From Anaplasma platys (GTDB lineage Bacteria; Pseudomonadota; Alphaproteobacteria; Rickettsiales; Anaplasmataceae), in the NCBI RefSeq assembly GCF_012790675.1, contig NZ_CP046391.1, forward strand, positions 814,891 to 878,890: DNA of 64,000 bases. The letters run 5' to 3'. Below the pieces are notes generated by a model. The model worked only from the letters and a program-made list of their open reading frames with translations. It did not search any database and was not told the origin of the DNA. Positions 38,751 through 47,799 of the stretch are shown piece by piece. Both the position numbers and the translations under genes were made by a program. How positions within the stretch are numbered: position 1 is the stretch's first letter; every line of letters begins with the position of its first letter.

Positions 38751-40640
38751 ATGCCAAAGAAAAAGAAACAAAAAACACCCTTGGGGAGAGGTGTGTCGCG
38801 CAGCGTGTCTACTGAAAAAACAAGAAACTCACGGGCTCAGGAGCCACATGGGGAACATGTAAGGGAAAGGAGCCCTGAATACACAGCACAGCAAAATCGA
38901 CAAACTCACGAACAGACAGGACCGCACGTGGAAAAGCAGAAAAACTTGGAGCTGACGACAACAAACACGGAGCATAGAACTTTAAACCCAGCAATGCTTG
39001 CGCATGAAACCTCTATAGTACAACAATACACACACACGCTAAAGGAACTCTTGGAAAACGTACAAAGGGATGGCGCTTTAAAATATCTGCGCCAACTACC
39101 CGATAATGGCCGGAGGAATGGGGATGATGCGTACTGGGATGTGTTTACGCGTTACGGCACGTTCCTGAATGACGAATCGGCATCGAGACATACCTCTGAT
39201 CTCATAGGAGAGATGGCTTTCCAATGGAGAGAAAGACCATTAGAAGTGGGAGGGAACCCAGGGGAAAGAGAAGATATACCACAAGAGTTCTTAAGACTCT
39301 CTAAAATCACACCACAACAGTATAGAGCAAAAGACAAGGAAAAGTACAGGTCAAACGCGCATGCGGCATTGGTACAACTTTTTCAAGATAGTCAGAAGCG
39401 GAACCCTAGAAAAGAGTACGCGGTTCCCAATCCTATACTAATTGAGGAACTCATAAATATACTAGGCGAAAAGTGTTCGGGAAGGTTTTTAAATGAAACC
39501 GCAACCGCTATAGGGAGTACTCTGATATCTTTGGATTCTGCTGATCACCGTGAAGAACGCCGAAATAAGCAGAAAGTGATGGTAACTTGCACCTCACGCG
39601 ACAAGATCAATGTGTCGGTATCACGCTCTATATACCAATCAGTCATTGAATCACACGTTGAGGCAAAAATTTCGTACGATGTCACAGCTGTTAATGGGCT
39701 TATTTCATACCAAAACTGCTATGCAAAGGTAACACTCCCCGTAGCGCCTTCAATATTGACCGAACTTAAAAAGCTTGAAACTGCTCATGCTTCGGGTGCT
39801 CGCCAACAAGCTCCCCTGGTCACCTACAAGACAGATGAACTCATACTAGAAGCTCCGATCCCAGGAGGTGCATTCACAGTAGCGTCCATGCTAGAGGAAG
39901 TTCCTCACATATCTGGAAGCAGCGTAGAAGCGCAACCAAGAGCGTATTCTACTCAACATGGAGGTACGTCAACCTCAGCTACACCCACAATCTCAGCGCG
40001 CAGCATACCTCAGTCTGCTAGTGTTAGTACAAATGTAGCGGCACAACGGTCTGCCGGTGGAGCCCGAAGTAGCAGCACAGTTTCTTCGTCAGTGACCCCT
40101 ACTAAATCTACATCTGGCACATCGAGAACCGGTATTTCGAACGCAAGGGATTCGTATGCAAGAGCCCCTTATCGCTTAGATGACACAAGTACTGCTGTAG
40201 AAAACGTCCGGTCAACAGTTCCTTATAGAACTGCCCCAGCAAACGCGAGAGAAGGAACTTCTGTTCCTGTGGCACAACAAGAACACGCTTCAGGCAGTGG
40301 TAGCAGACGTGAAGAAAGTAGTTCCAGTAGTACAGAACAGACACACAGCAACTCTCTTTGGGCAAGAATACGCAACCTTTTCGTCGCAGCTTTCCGCAGT
40401 ATCAAGAAATTCTTTGGCTCTATTAAGCTGCGTCGCGAACCATCCCCATATGCGGCCATGGATGACCCGAGATACGGGAATACCGTGAGAGCTCTGCTTC
40501 AACAGGCACGAGAAAGACATGCACAACGGTCATCCCATACCACTCAGGGTGCTAGCGCCCAACCCAGCAGTCATACGTCTTCTATAGACGTGGGGCAAGT
40601 CATACCGAACGCTGCTGCCAGGTCACGAGGTCGTTATTAA
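38751..40640 (+). CDS. Effector-like paralogue family member (629 aa)
   Basis: The ATG at 38751 is preceded by AAGGGG, and the product starts MPKKKKQKTPLGRG, a highly basic N-terminus that could act as a nuclear-localisation-like signal in a host cell (inference). The family core follows. A diverged helical signature reads KITPQQYRAKDKEKYRS (about 205). PNPILIEELINILGEKCSGRFL (about 241) and VTCTSRDKINVSVS (about 288) come next, then ISYDVTAVNGLISYQN (about 312-327) and GGAFTVASML (about 379). A Ser/Thr-rich linker of about 150 residues leads to SLWARIRNLFVAAFRSIKKF (about 534-553), a basic amphipathic segment. The final 60 residues are polar and end RSRGRY. No signal peptide or enzyme motif is seen. 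A 15-bp hairpin follows the stop. Likely a type IV secretion effector, by analogy only. Confidence 0.7.
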   Translation: MPKKKKQKTPLGRGVSRSVSTEKTRNSRAQEPHGEHVRERSPEYTAQQNRQTHEQTGPHVEKQKNLELTTTNTEHRTLNPAMLAHETSIVQQYTHTLKELLENVQRDGALKYLRQLPDNGRRNGDDAYWDVFTRYGTFLNDESASRHTSDLIGEMAFQWRERPLEVGGNPGEREDIPQEFLRLSKITPQQYRAKDKEKYRSNAHAALVQLFQDSQKRNPRKEYAVPNPILIEELINILGEKCSGRFLNETATAIGSTLISLDSADHREERRNKQKVMVTCTSRDKINVSVSRSIYQSVIESHVEAKISYDVTAVNGLISYQNCYAKVTLPVAPSILTELKKLETAHASGARQQAPLVTYKTDELILEAPIPGGAFTVASMLEEVPHISGSSVEAQPRAYSTQHGGTSTSATPTISARSIPQSASVSTNVAAQRSAGGARSSSTVSSSVTPTKSTSGTSRTGISNARDSYARAPYRLDDTSTAVENVRSTVPYRTAPANAREGTSVPVAQQEHASGSGSRREESSSSSTEQTHSNSLWARIRNLFVAAFRSIKKFFGSIKLRREPSPYAAMDDPRYGNTVRALLQQARERHAQRSSHTTQGASAQPSSHTSSIDVGQVIPNAAARSRGRY

Positions 40641-41359
40641 GTCACAACTGGGCTTAGTATTCTTGGACTCGCGCTTGAGATTATTTCTATCTCTAAGCGT
40701 GAGTTCGGATAAAGCTGGGACGCACGACTCTTTCTGTTTCTCCAGTAACCAGATGCCCTTGGGGCAAGGTGTGATTCAACCAGCTACGTGCATTTCACAA
40801 TCTGCCAATTTTCGGTACTGCACCTGAAACTATAATCTCTGATAACATGCAGATACCCGCTTTCATAGGACATTCAAACCTGATACTCCACTTCTACCTA
40901 ACGCATGGCCATAACACAAAATACGGGTAAATCCATACTGTTATCTTCTGAGGCCACAAGCTAAATTTATTAACTGGTCAGCTGCCATAACAGCGTAATC
41001 CATGCAGGGCAAGACTTACAGTCGCCCAAAGCTATCCTACAAATTAGCTTAATGGTATACTGTCTAAACCCCAAGCTGCAAAACATGGGCCACGTTGTTT
41101 ACGGTTCATCAACAGATCTGGCCACCCAGGCATCTGCTAGGCCACAGCTTTGCCTATGGGAAGAGTCTATGTCTAATGGCCCAGTGGCTTTACGCTTCTA
41201 CAGTACGTAGGTAAACATGTGCTAGTTATGGAGAAAAAACGCCGGGCGAGCCCAATGCCTAAATGTTCAGGTAGAATCTAAATACAAAAAATTCTCATAG
41301 TTAATACTTCTGCCATACCTACTTTTCTGACAAGTTAATAAAAAATATTAATACAGCTC
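40641..41359. other. Intergenic spacer
   Basis: Apart from the hairpin at 40667-40704, no feature is seen in this 719-bp stretch before the next promoter-like element. Confidence 0.45.
40667..40704 (+). terminator. Hairpin after the 629-aa gene, no U-tract
   Basis: A 15-bp stem pairs 40667-40681 (ACTCGCGCTTGAGAT) with 40689-40704 (one bulged T, one wobble), with a 7-nt loop. It starts 26 bp after the stop. It lacks a T-run. Confidence 0.5.
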
Positions 41360-41388
41360 TTGACTATCAAGCAGCAGAATGAAACACT
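41360..41388 (+). promoter_or_regulatory. Family promoter-like element, copy 3
   Basis: TTGACT (41360-41365), 17 bp, then AACACT (41383-41388), with CAGAAT between. AATAAAAAATATTAAT lies just upstream. It is 261 bp before the ATG at 41621. Confidence 0.6.
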
Positions 41389-41620
41389 GCTCTTTTAACT
41401 AAGAGAACATTCGCATTAGCCGTTTGTAGTAGGCGCTTTTGCACACTTTTCTGCAGAAGGTGGTTCACCGACATCACGGTTAAATTTCCATGAACGTCAG
41501 GTTGAACCGTTGAAGTTTACTCACCTAAACACAGAGTTGTTTTTTCTAAACTTGGAATAAACAATAAGACGCTGTGTCGCGGATTCTCTACCACATGTCA
41601 TATAGTAAAGGATTTTGACC

Positions 41621-42991
41621 ATGCCACAACACGTCGATCCTGATGTCCAGGATATTACCGACTCAACGCGCGCTCATCAATATTTCTGTACCTACCTAAC
41701 GGCCATGGGGCAAAAAGACGATATAGCAATAATGCATTTTAGCAAAGTAGACTTCGTGACAGCAATGCGCGGACAACTACCTCAAAGCGTCTTGAATGGA
41801 TCCGTAACGTTCCACGATTTGTTATCGTCCGATTTATCCTTAAACCGCTACTATAGCAAAGAGAAAATAAAAGGCATACTCCATAAAGCAACGGAAGAAC
41901 AACGTGAAGCGGCATTCCCAAGACAGCAGCTATGTAAATACATGGGGATCACCGAAGAGACATACAAGGAAATAGATGTCGATAACAAAAGAAGAGATTC
42001 TTTCGTACTGCTACAAACACTATTCAAGAACGCAAGCAGCAAGTGGAGGATATGGGGTAAAAACAAAGTACCTCATATGCTAATCATAGAGGAGCTAGTA
42101 AATACTTTAAACACAGAGTGCCTAGGTGAGTTCCTATATGATGCGGCCATTGTTGCCGTAGAACGTGATGCCAATGTGAAAGAAGTACCTTGGATAGACC
42201 GCAATACACTTCCGAAAGAAAAAAGACTTCTTGTATCGTGCACCGATCCTAACAGAATTACAGTACGCGCCGAATACACGCTATATCCATGGTCAGAAAC
42301 TCATTTGGGCATAAAGATGCGGGTTGAGTATGACGTTGCTGTGGTAGAAGACAGGCTTATATCTTATCAAGACGTCTACCCAACGATTTCATTTTCTACA
42401 ACGCACAAAGGACCCACAGATTGGAAACGCATAAGACCCTACACATTTGACATGGAAAATACGCTACCACATCCTGAAAAATACAAGGGATATTGGGGCT
42501 GTGGCCGGCAAGCCAGTGGTTACTTAATAATGATGGGAATGGAAGGAAAAACATTCACGGCGCAGTCAATGCTTTCCTCAACACCTCAGGAAGCGCAACT
42601 ACCAGAACCGGAGGCACAACAAACTGTTCCTGATGACAAAGGCTTGCTAAATGGAATGTGCGGGTTTTTCGCGAGAATAGCCAGCAGTTTCCGTAAGATT
42701 TTCCACGCCATAAAATTCGCGCTTTTTGGCCGTGAAACAAACCTGGAGACGGAGCAATCTGCTGAAGTCAGCTCCGCATTGGAAGACGCATCCAAGACAG
42801 ACGATTCCTCCACTCCAGATGAAGCCGATCTGACCCCTGAAACTACCACAAGCCCTCAAGAGCAACAAGTTCAACAGCATGCTCCTGTCGCTGAACCTGG
42901 TACCACGGAAGCCGTTGACCGCCCCTGTGTAACAGTGGCTGCTGCAAATGTGAGTAAAGTCGGGGGTTCTGATAGAGCTTCGACGAGATAA
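41621..42991 (+). CDS. Effector-like paralogue family member (456 aa)
   Basis: The start region AGGATTTTGACCATGCCA matches that of the 607-aa member (AGAATTTTAACTATGCCA), supporting the ATG at 41621; a TTG at 41615 is the alternative. Features in order are SVTFHDLLSSDLSLNRYYS (about residue 59), FPRQQLCKYMGITEETYKEID with KRRDSFVLLQTLF (about 99-133), PHMLIIEELVNTLNTECLGEFLYD (about 149), VSCTDPNRITVRAEYTLYP, and MRVEYDVAVVEDRLISYQDVYPTISF (about 230-255). GKTFTAQSMLSSTP follows (about 307), then an amphipathic FARIASSFRKIFHAIKF (about 347-363) and an acidic, Pro/Glu-rich tail. This member is the shortest intact one and lacks the cysteine cluster. It is closest to the 474-aa member. Function unknown; secretion inferred. 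Confidence 0.72.
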   Translation: MPQHVDPDVQDITDSTRAHQYFCTYLTAMGQKDDIAIMHFSKVDFVTAMRGQLPQSVLNGSVTFHDLLSSDLSLNRYYSKEKIKGILHKATEEQREAAFPRQQLCKYMGITEETYKEIDVDNKRRDSFVLLQTLFKNASSKWRIWGKNKVPHMLIIEELVNTLNTECLGEFLYDAAIVAVERDANVKEVPWIDRNTLPKEKRLLVSCTDPNRITVRAEYTLYPWSETHLGIKMRVEYDVAVVEDRLISYQDVYPTISFSTTHKGPTDWKRIRPYTFDMENTLPHPEKYKGYWGCGRQASGYLIMMGMEGKTFTAQSMLSSTPQEAQLPEPEAQQTVPDDKGLLNGMCGFFARIASSFRKIFHAIKFALFGRETNLETEQSAEVSSALEDASKTDDSSTPDEADLTPETTTSPQEQQVQQHAPVAEPGTTEAVDRPCVTVAAANVSKVGGSDRASTR

Positions 42992-43710
42992 GCAACCTGC
43001 TCTGTGCATAGGCCTGTCCCTCTAAGAGCTTATAGAACTGGCCTACAGTGCAATTAGTTAGGTTGCGTTGACCTTGTATAACAAAGTCAAAGTACGGTTT
43101 TCTCAGGTGAAAATTTGACACATATAAATTGTGCAGAAGCGACAATCCTAGGTTCTGCTACGCATGCAACAGGCTGGCGCAATACAGGGAGCGAATTACG
43201 GCAACTGTAGAAGAATACTCTTGCTCTATTCTGAACATGAAATAAAGTGCAAGTCGGACTGCGTTGGGTAAAAGCATACAACCCTGCGAGTTGATCACTT
43301 GAGGATACTATCCACTATCTTTGTAGCTTTCCATAGCAGAATGCAGATAAAATTTCCGCCTGTAGCGCCACCTTGTGTTTATTTTCCCTCAACCCGGAAC
43401 TACTGAGCCAGTGAACATAGTGCTTCGTATTGAGATACTAACCTTCGTCTCCCCTCATTGGTGTTACTAAAAATATATTGATGTAGATAAATCAAAAATA
43501 CCGTACAGTGAGAGTACCTTTGATGCCACCTTTACGCGGGTTTATTAGAGGGTAAAGACAACTCTTGACCACAAGTTAAGGAAGGGGATTATGTACTGCT
43601 TTTAGTAGTCGTACCATCATATTAAAACTCATTATTGTGTTTTCCTAACCTATTGGACAGTTGAACCGCGTATTATCTGCAGTCTTTATCAAGTTATAGG
43701 AGGGAGGATT
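42992..43710. other. Intergenic spacer with a diverged promoter-like element
   Basis: A diverged copy of the family element sits at 43565-43570 (AACTCTTGACC), but the downstream ACACT box is absent. It lies only 146 bp before the next start. A strong AGGAGGGAGG ribosome-binding site is at 43698-43707. Otherwise nothing is seen. Confidence 0.45.
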
Positions 43711-45135
43711 TTGTCCACAACCAAACACAACACTACAGAAACAGATAAGGGACATACAGATCTCTCGAACACTCCTGAAGATTTTGGGACGTTCATGAGA
43801 AAAAGACTAAATGGAAAGGACATCTTTGGGGAACGTATTCAAAAAGTCGACTTCGTAGCATCCTTGCGTAACACACAGCAGGACGTGCTAGACGGCAGCG
43901 CAACACTCAATGATTTGCACACAACTAACCTATTCGTAAATCTCCGTTATGACGAAGAAGAAATACGAAAATTAAATAGCGCTACAGAAGAGAAAAAAGA
44001 AGCGTTGTTTCCAAGAAGGCAACTCTGTGAACATATGGGAATCACTGAAGAACAGTATAAGGCAATTGATGCGGGTGGTAGAAGGCGAGATGCTTTCGTC
44101 TTGCTCAAAACAATGTTCAAGAATGCAAGTCAGCATGAAAAGCAGAGCAATAAGAAAATACCTCACATGTTGCTTATTGAGGAATTGGTCAACACACTGA
44201 ATACCAAGTGTATCGGAAAATTCCTATATGATACGGCACAATCTGCTATAGGAGATGAAGTGAGCGCCACACAAGCAGCTTCCTGGCCACGATACGGAGC
44301 ACATCCTGATGAGAAAAGACTTTTTGTACGATGTATTGACCCGGACAAGATCACGGTACGCGCTGAATACTCATTGTACCCAAAACCACAACCCGACTTG
44401 GGCATAAAAGTGCGCATCGCGTATGATGTTGAAGTTTGCCAAGACAAATTTATCTCGTATCAGAACATTCACGCCGTTGTTGTCTTTCCTAGGACTCCTG
44501 CAGCAGCTGCAAACCCGGGGATGCCAGAGTGGGAAATAGTCAATACACGCAAAAAGGTTTTTGACGGCGTTTCTTCCCTCACCCAATACCCTGATCCCGC
44601 AATGGCAGGGTTTGTTCTTGACTACGATCTTCAAGGATGGGGTTTCGCTATGGATGCGATGCTGGTGGGAAAAACATTTACAGCACAATCGTTGCTATCA
44701 ACAACGCTTCAGGAAGTAAAACTACCAGAGAACCGCGCACCGAGGGCAAAAGACCTCACTAATGCCGCAAAAGTCTCACAGCCAAAAACCGAAAACATCT
44801 GCGAAATCGCGAGCAAATTTTTTATGCGGGTAACTAACGGTTTTTATAGGTTTTTCTCCTACATAAAGGACGTTCTCTTTAGCTGCAAATCGAGCAAAAC
44901 AAGAAGTACTTTCACGAAAAGTAGACAAACTAGCACGGAAAAGCTTCCTGCTGTCTCTACACTACGCGCAGTAGAACAGGTGTCTCCGCTGGACAGAGAG
45001 CTTGAAAAACCTAAGTTACCGCAGCGTGAAGAGAGTAGACCCACACCCAAGGTTTCTAAATTGTACGTGCAGTCGGCAACCGTGCCAATAAAAGACAATA
45101 CCTGCAACACCTTTTATAGAATACCTTCTCTGTAG
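43711..45135 (+). CDS. Effector-like paralogue family member (474 aa), TTG start
   Basis: The TTG at 43711 is 7 nt after AGGAGG, the best Shine-Dalgarno in the cluster, and gives (M)STTKHNTTETDKGH. Family order is complete. SATLNDLHTTNLFVN (about 64) is followed by FPRRQLCEHMGITEEQYKAID with RRRDAFVLLKTMF (about 103-137) and PHMLLIEELVNTLNTKCIGKFLYDTA (about 151). VRCIDPDKITVRAEYSLYP and VRIAYDVEVCQDKFISYQNIHAVVVF come next (about 232-258), then GKTFTAQSLLS (about 320). The amphipathic stretch KFFMRVTNGFYRFFSYIKDVLFSCKSSK (about 370-397) contains one cysteine. It is the closest relative of the 456-aa member; both end the N-terminal half with the same spacing. No enzymatic motif is seen. Confidence 0.72.
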   Translation: MSTTKHNTTETDKGHTDLSNTPEDFGTFMRKRLNGKDIFGERIQKVDFVASLRNTQQDVLDGSATLNDLHTTNLFVNLRYDEEEIRKLNSATEEKKEALFPRRQLCEHMGITEEQYKAIDAGGRRRDAFVLLKTMFKNASQHEKQSNKKIPHMLLIEELVNTLNTKCIGKFLYDTAQSAIGDEVSATQAASWPRYGAHPDEKRLFVRCIDPDKITVRAEYSLYPKPQPDLGIKVRIAYDVEVCQDKFISYQNIHAVVVFPRTPAAAANPGMPEWEIVNTRKKVFDGVSSLTQYPDPAMAGFVLDYDLQGWGFAMDAMLVGKTFTAQSLLSTTLQEVKLPENRAPRAKDLTNAAKVSQPKTENICEIASKFFMRVTNGFYRFFSYIKDVLFSCKSSKTRSTFTKSRQTSTEKLPAVSTLRAVEQVSPLDRELEKPKLPQREESRPTPKVSKLYVQSATVPIKDNTCNTFYRIPSL

Positions 45136-45425
45136 AAGAACAAAAGTCAGATAAAATTATACCGAGCCGTCCATGTAAGCAATGAGCAAGCTCGGGTATG
45201 CAAAACTAATCTTGCCTTGGTGCTTCTCGGTCAACAACACCATCAACCGATAGTGATAGATTGCTGGCAACTGTGACTGGCAATACTAGGCGCCATATGG
45301 CATATTCATATGCCTGCAATGGTCACAAAATATATTTCTCAAGATTTCCATGAAACATATAGTGCCTTAATTCCCTTTCAAGCGCGCTTTTTTGCCATAG
45401 GTTAACGCAAATATTAACTCAATTC
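45136..45425. other. Intergenic spacer with dispersed repeat
   Basis: It contains copy 2 of the 55-bp repeat (45264-45318). No gene is seen. Confidence 0.45.
45264..45318 (-). repeat. 55-bp dispersed repeat, copy 2 (inverted)
   Basis: It is the exact reverse complement of 23564-23618, 21.6 kb away. It sits between the 474-aa gene and the promoter of the 501-aa gene. Confidence 0.85.
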
Positions 45426-45454
45426 TTGACTACAAAGTTGTAGAATGAAACACT
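45426..45454 (+). promoter_or_regulatory. Family promoter-like element, copy 4
   Basis: TTGACT (45426-45431), 17 bp, then AACACT (45449-45454), with TAGAAT at 45441-45446. AATATTAACTCAATTC precedes it. It is 259 bp upstream of the ATG at 45685. Confidence 0.6.
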
Positions 45455-45684
45455 AAGTTTTTAACTAATATAATATTGACTTTAACTATTAGCGTTGGTA
45501 CTTTCGCACGCCTGCCTCCCCGTATGAGCCAAATCATCTGCCTAGCAGGCTTTGTGTGAACTTCCTATTGGATAGCAACCCGCTTTAAAGACCAAGAGTC
45601 CCGTTCCTACATCACAACGTAATAACGCAGAAGTGCGCTTTCGAAAAAAATATTGGAGCTCGGCAATGTTGGAGGAAAAAACAT

Positions 45685-47190
45685 ATGACGTCAGAAAATA
45701 CTACAGACACAAATCCCGTTAACACAAAATCTCGGATAAGAACAATTTTTGAAGGCATATTCGAGTCTTCGAAAACAAAAAACCTCTATAGCTCTCTTCC
45801 TTCTATCTCGCAAATTCGTGCGCCAACTTTGCAAGCGTTTTGGGACAGAATGCGCAGTATAGACGCTGTGGACGCTATACGTAGCACACACATAAGAAAT
45901 GTGCGCTCGGGTAGAGATACATTCAATGATATATTCAGAGTAAATTTTGCCTTAAATGACAGAAAAGCACCATTAATAGCAGGCGGGGTCCACGGGCTTC
46001 TCGCAACCGTGCCAGAAGCTGAACGTGAAAGCAAATTCCCGCGACAACAGTTATGCGAGTATATGGGAATCACGGAGGATCAATACAAAGAAATAGATTC
46101 TAATGGCTATAGAAGAGATGTTTTCTACGTATTTCTTTCGCTGTTTGAGGATGCTAAGAGTAGTGACACTGGTGGAAATTTGCACACACCACACATGCTG
46201 CTTATCGAAGAATTAGTCACTACACTCAATGCAGGATGCGTCTGCGGGTTCCCATATGGTGAAATAGCAGAGGTAACCAAAGACTCAATAATCAACATGA
46301 ACGTGCAAGAGGAGCCAAACGGAAGCCGGGCAGCGTCATACAAAGCCACGGTAACCTGCACTGAACCAAACAGAATATCAGTTGCTGCTACTTTACGAAC
46401 ATCCGCATGGCTGTCGTTGGGAGTAGAAACGCATCTTTCCTACGACATTACCCTAAATGACGACAAAACTATTTCATACCAAAACGTACACACAACGGCC
46501 GCTTTTCAAGGCATAGACAGGATGCGATCACATGCCCTGTTTGAGGATCACCTTAAAAATCCTTCAAGCAGCTATAGCCTCCAACAGGATCCTCCACAAA
46601 TTTATCCCGTAAGACAAGGTCTTATTCTGGCAACTCCGTTGAAAGGTAAAACCTTCACTGTGGCGTCTATGCTTTCGAGCTCTCCACAAACAGTAACACC
46701 TCCCGAGACTGATATATCTTCTCAACCTGAAGCTCAGGAAGCCCGAGAATCCGGAGCAAATACTGCTCTCCCCACATCTTCACAAGAACCCGACACAAGC
46801 AGCGCTCCTGAGGAAAGTCAACGTAGTAGCGAGCAACAGGCTAATAGCAGCACTATTTGGGAAAGAATACACAACTTCTGCATCGCAATCTTTCGCTATA
46901 TAAAAGGACTTTTCAGCTCGACCAAAGTCTCCACAAGTGCTAATGCCGCTGAGGAAGTGCATGAAAAACTGGTTACTTTTTCCGATCGGAGGACATCTTC
47001 AGCACCGGGAATCTCTGCATTAAGACACTCTGCCGCAGAGAGAAGCGCTCAAGGACCTCAGCAGCAACCCAACCAACAGCGCACGACTACTGACTTAGCC
47101 ACCGGCACTGATGGGCTTCCTGGCAGTCAGGTATCCTCAGTTCACGTACGTGCAGCCGCGCAGGGCTCTTCTAGATCGCATGAGCGCTAA
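45685..47190 (+). CDS. Effector-like paralogue family member (501 aa)
   Basis: The ATG at 45685 follows GGAGGAA with good spacing. The core is the clearest in the family. SGRDTFNDIFRVNFALNDRK (about residue 75) is followed by FPRQQLCEYMGITEDQYKEID with GYRRDVFYVFLSLF (about 118-152), PHMLLIEELVTTLNAGCVCGFPYGEIA (about 169), and VTCTEPNRISVAATLR. SYDITLNDDKTISYQNVHTTAAF (about 252) and GKTFTVASMLSS (about 324) come next. A Ser/Gln/Glu-rich linker leads to TIWERIHNFCIAIFRYIKGLFSSTK (about 389-413). The tail is polar and ends with SSVHVRAAAQGSSRSHER, similar to other members' V-x-V endings. It probably acts outside the bacterium, inferred from lack of enzyme motifs, membrane-binding-like helix and disordered, arginine-containing C-terminus. 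Confidence 0.74.
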   Translation: MTSENTTDTNPVNTKSRIRTIFEGIFESSKTKNLYSSLPSISQIRAPTLQAFWDRMRSIDAVDAIRSTHIRNVRSGRDTFNDIFRVNFALNDRKAPLIAGGVHGLLATVPEAERESKFPRQQLCEYMGITEDQYKEIDSNGYRRDVFYVFLSLFEDAKSSDTGGNLHTPHMLLIEELVTTLNAGCVCGFPYGEIAEVTKDSIINMNVQEEPNGSRAASYKATVTCTEPNRISVAATLRTSAWLSLGVETHLSYDITLNDDKTISYQNVHTTAAFQGIDRMRSHALFEDHLKNPSSSYSLQQDPPQIYPVRQGLILATPLKGKTFTVASMLSSSPQTVTPPETDISSQPEAQEARESGANTALPTSSQEPDTSSAPEESQRSSEQQANSSTIWERIHNFCIAIFRYIKGLFSSTKVSTSANAAEEVHEKLVTFSDRRTSSAPGISALRHSAAERSAQGPQQQPNQQRTTTDLATGTDGLPGSQVSSVHVRAAAQGSSRSHER

Positions 47191-47547
47191 CATAAACTGC
47201 AACGCCCCAGCCAGCCGCAAGACTACTTCTTCAGTTATAGGTCCGCACACCGGATATACAGAAATAAGCCACATAGGTGAAGAATCATGCCCATTCCACA
47301 AACAGCTGCATACCAGGGGCAAATTTCCTCACCTGGGCTTTTGCCCCTCGTATATACGTATGAGTTTGTTTTATGAGACAAAGATCCATGGAGCATTTAT
47401 GCCTCATACCATTACTATGCTCTGCTTTAAAGACTTCCCCAGTACTGACAGACTTATTTGCAACTAAAAGATTCACAACCTACTAGTTGTTTAAACTTCC
47501 TGCCAAATATATTCCTGCACAAATTAATAAAAATATTAACTCAATTA
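47191..47547. other. Intergenic spacer
   Basis: A 118-codon frame crossing the end of the previous gene (47111-47467) has no motif. Nothing else is seen before the promoter-like element. Confidence 0.45.
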
Positions 47548-47576
47548 TTGACTAGCATGTTTAAGAATGAAACACT
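47548..47576 (+). promoter_or_regulatory. Family promoter-like element, copy 5
   Basis: TTGACT (47548-47553), 17 bp, then AACACT (47571-47576), with AAGAAT between. AATATTAACTCAATTA precedes it. It lies 252 bp before the preferred ATG at 47800. Confidence 0.6.
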
Positions 47577-47799
47577 CAGCCCGATAACGGAGAATGCATG
47601 ATGCCCTCTAGCGTTTGTGTTTTTCGAGTACACGTACTAGGCTCTAGTTTACTTGTGCACCCTGGTAACTGTCAGGAATTAATCGTTAGTTTCTTGAAAA
47701 AGACAAAAGTGATCTGGAGCTGCGCTCTCCTTTGAGAGCATGAGGGTAATTTGCGAGTACTTTCACTCTACTACGCTACCAACAGATACAGAGAAGATC

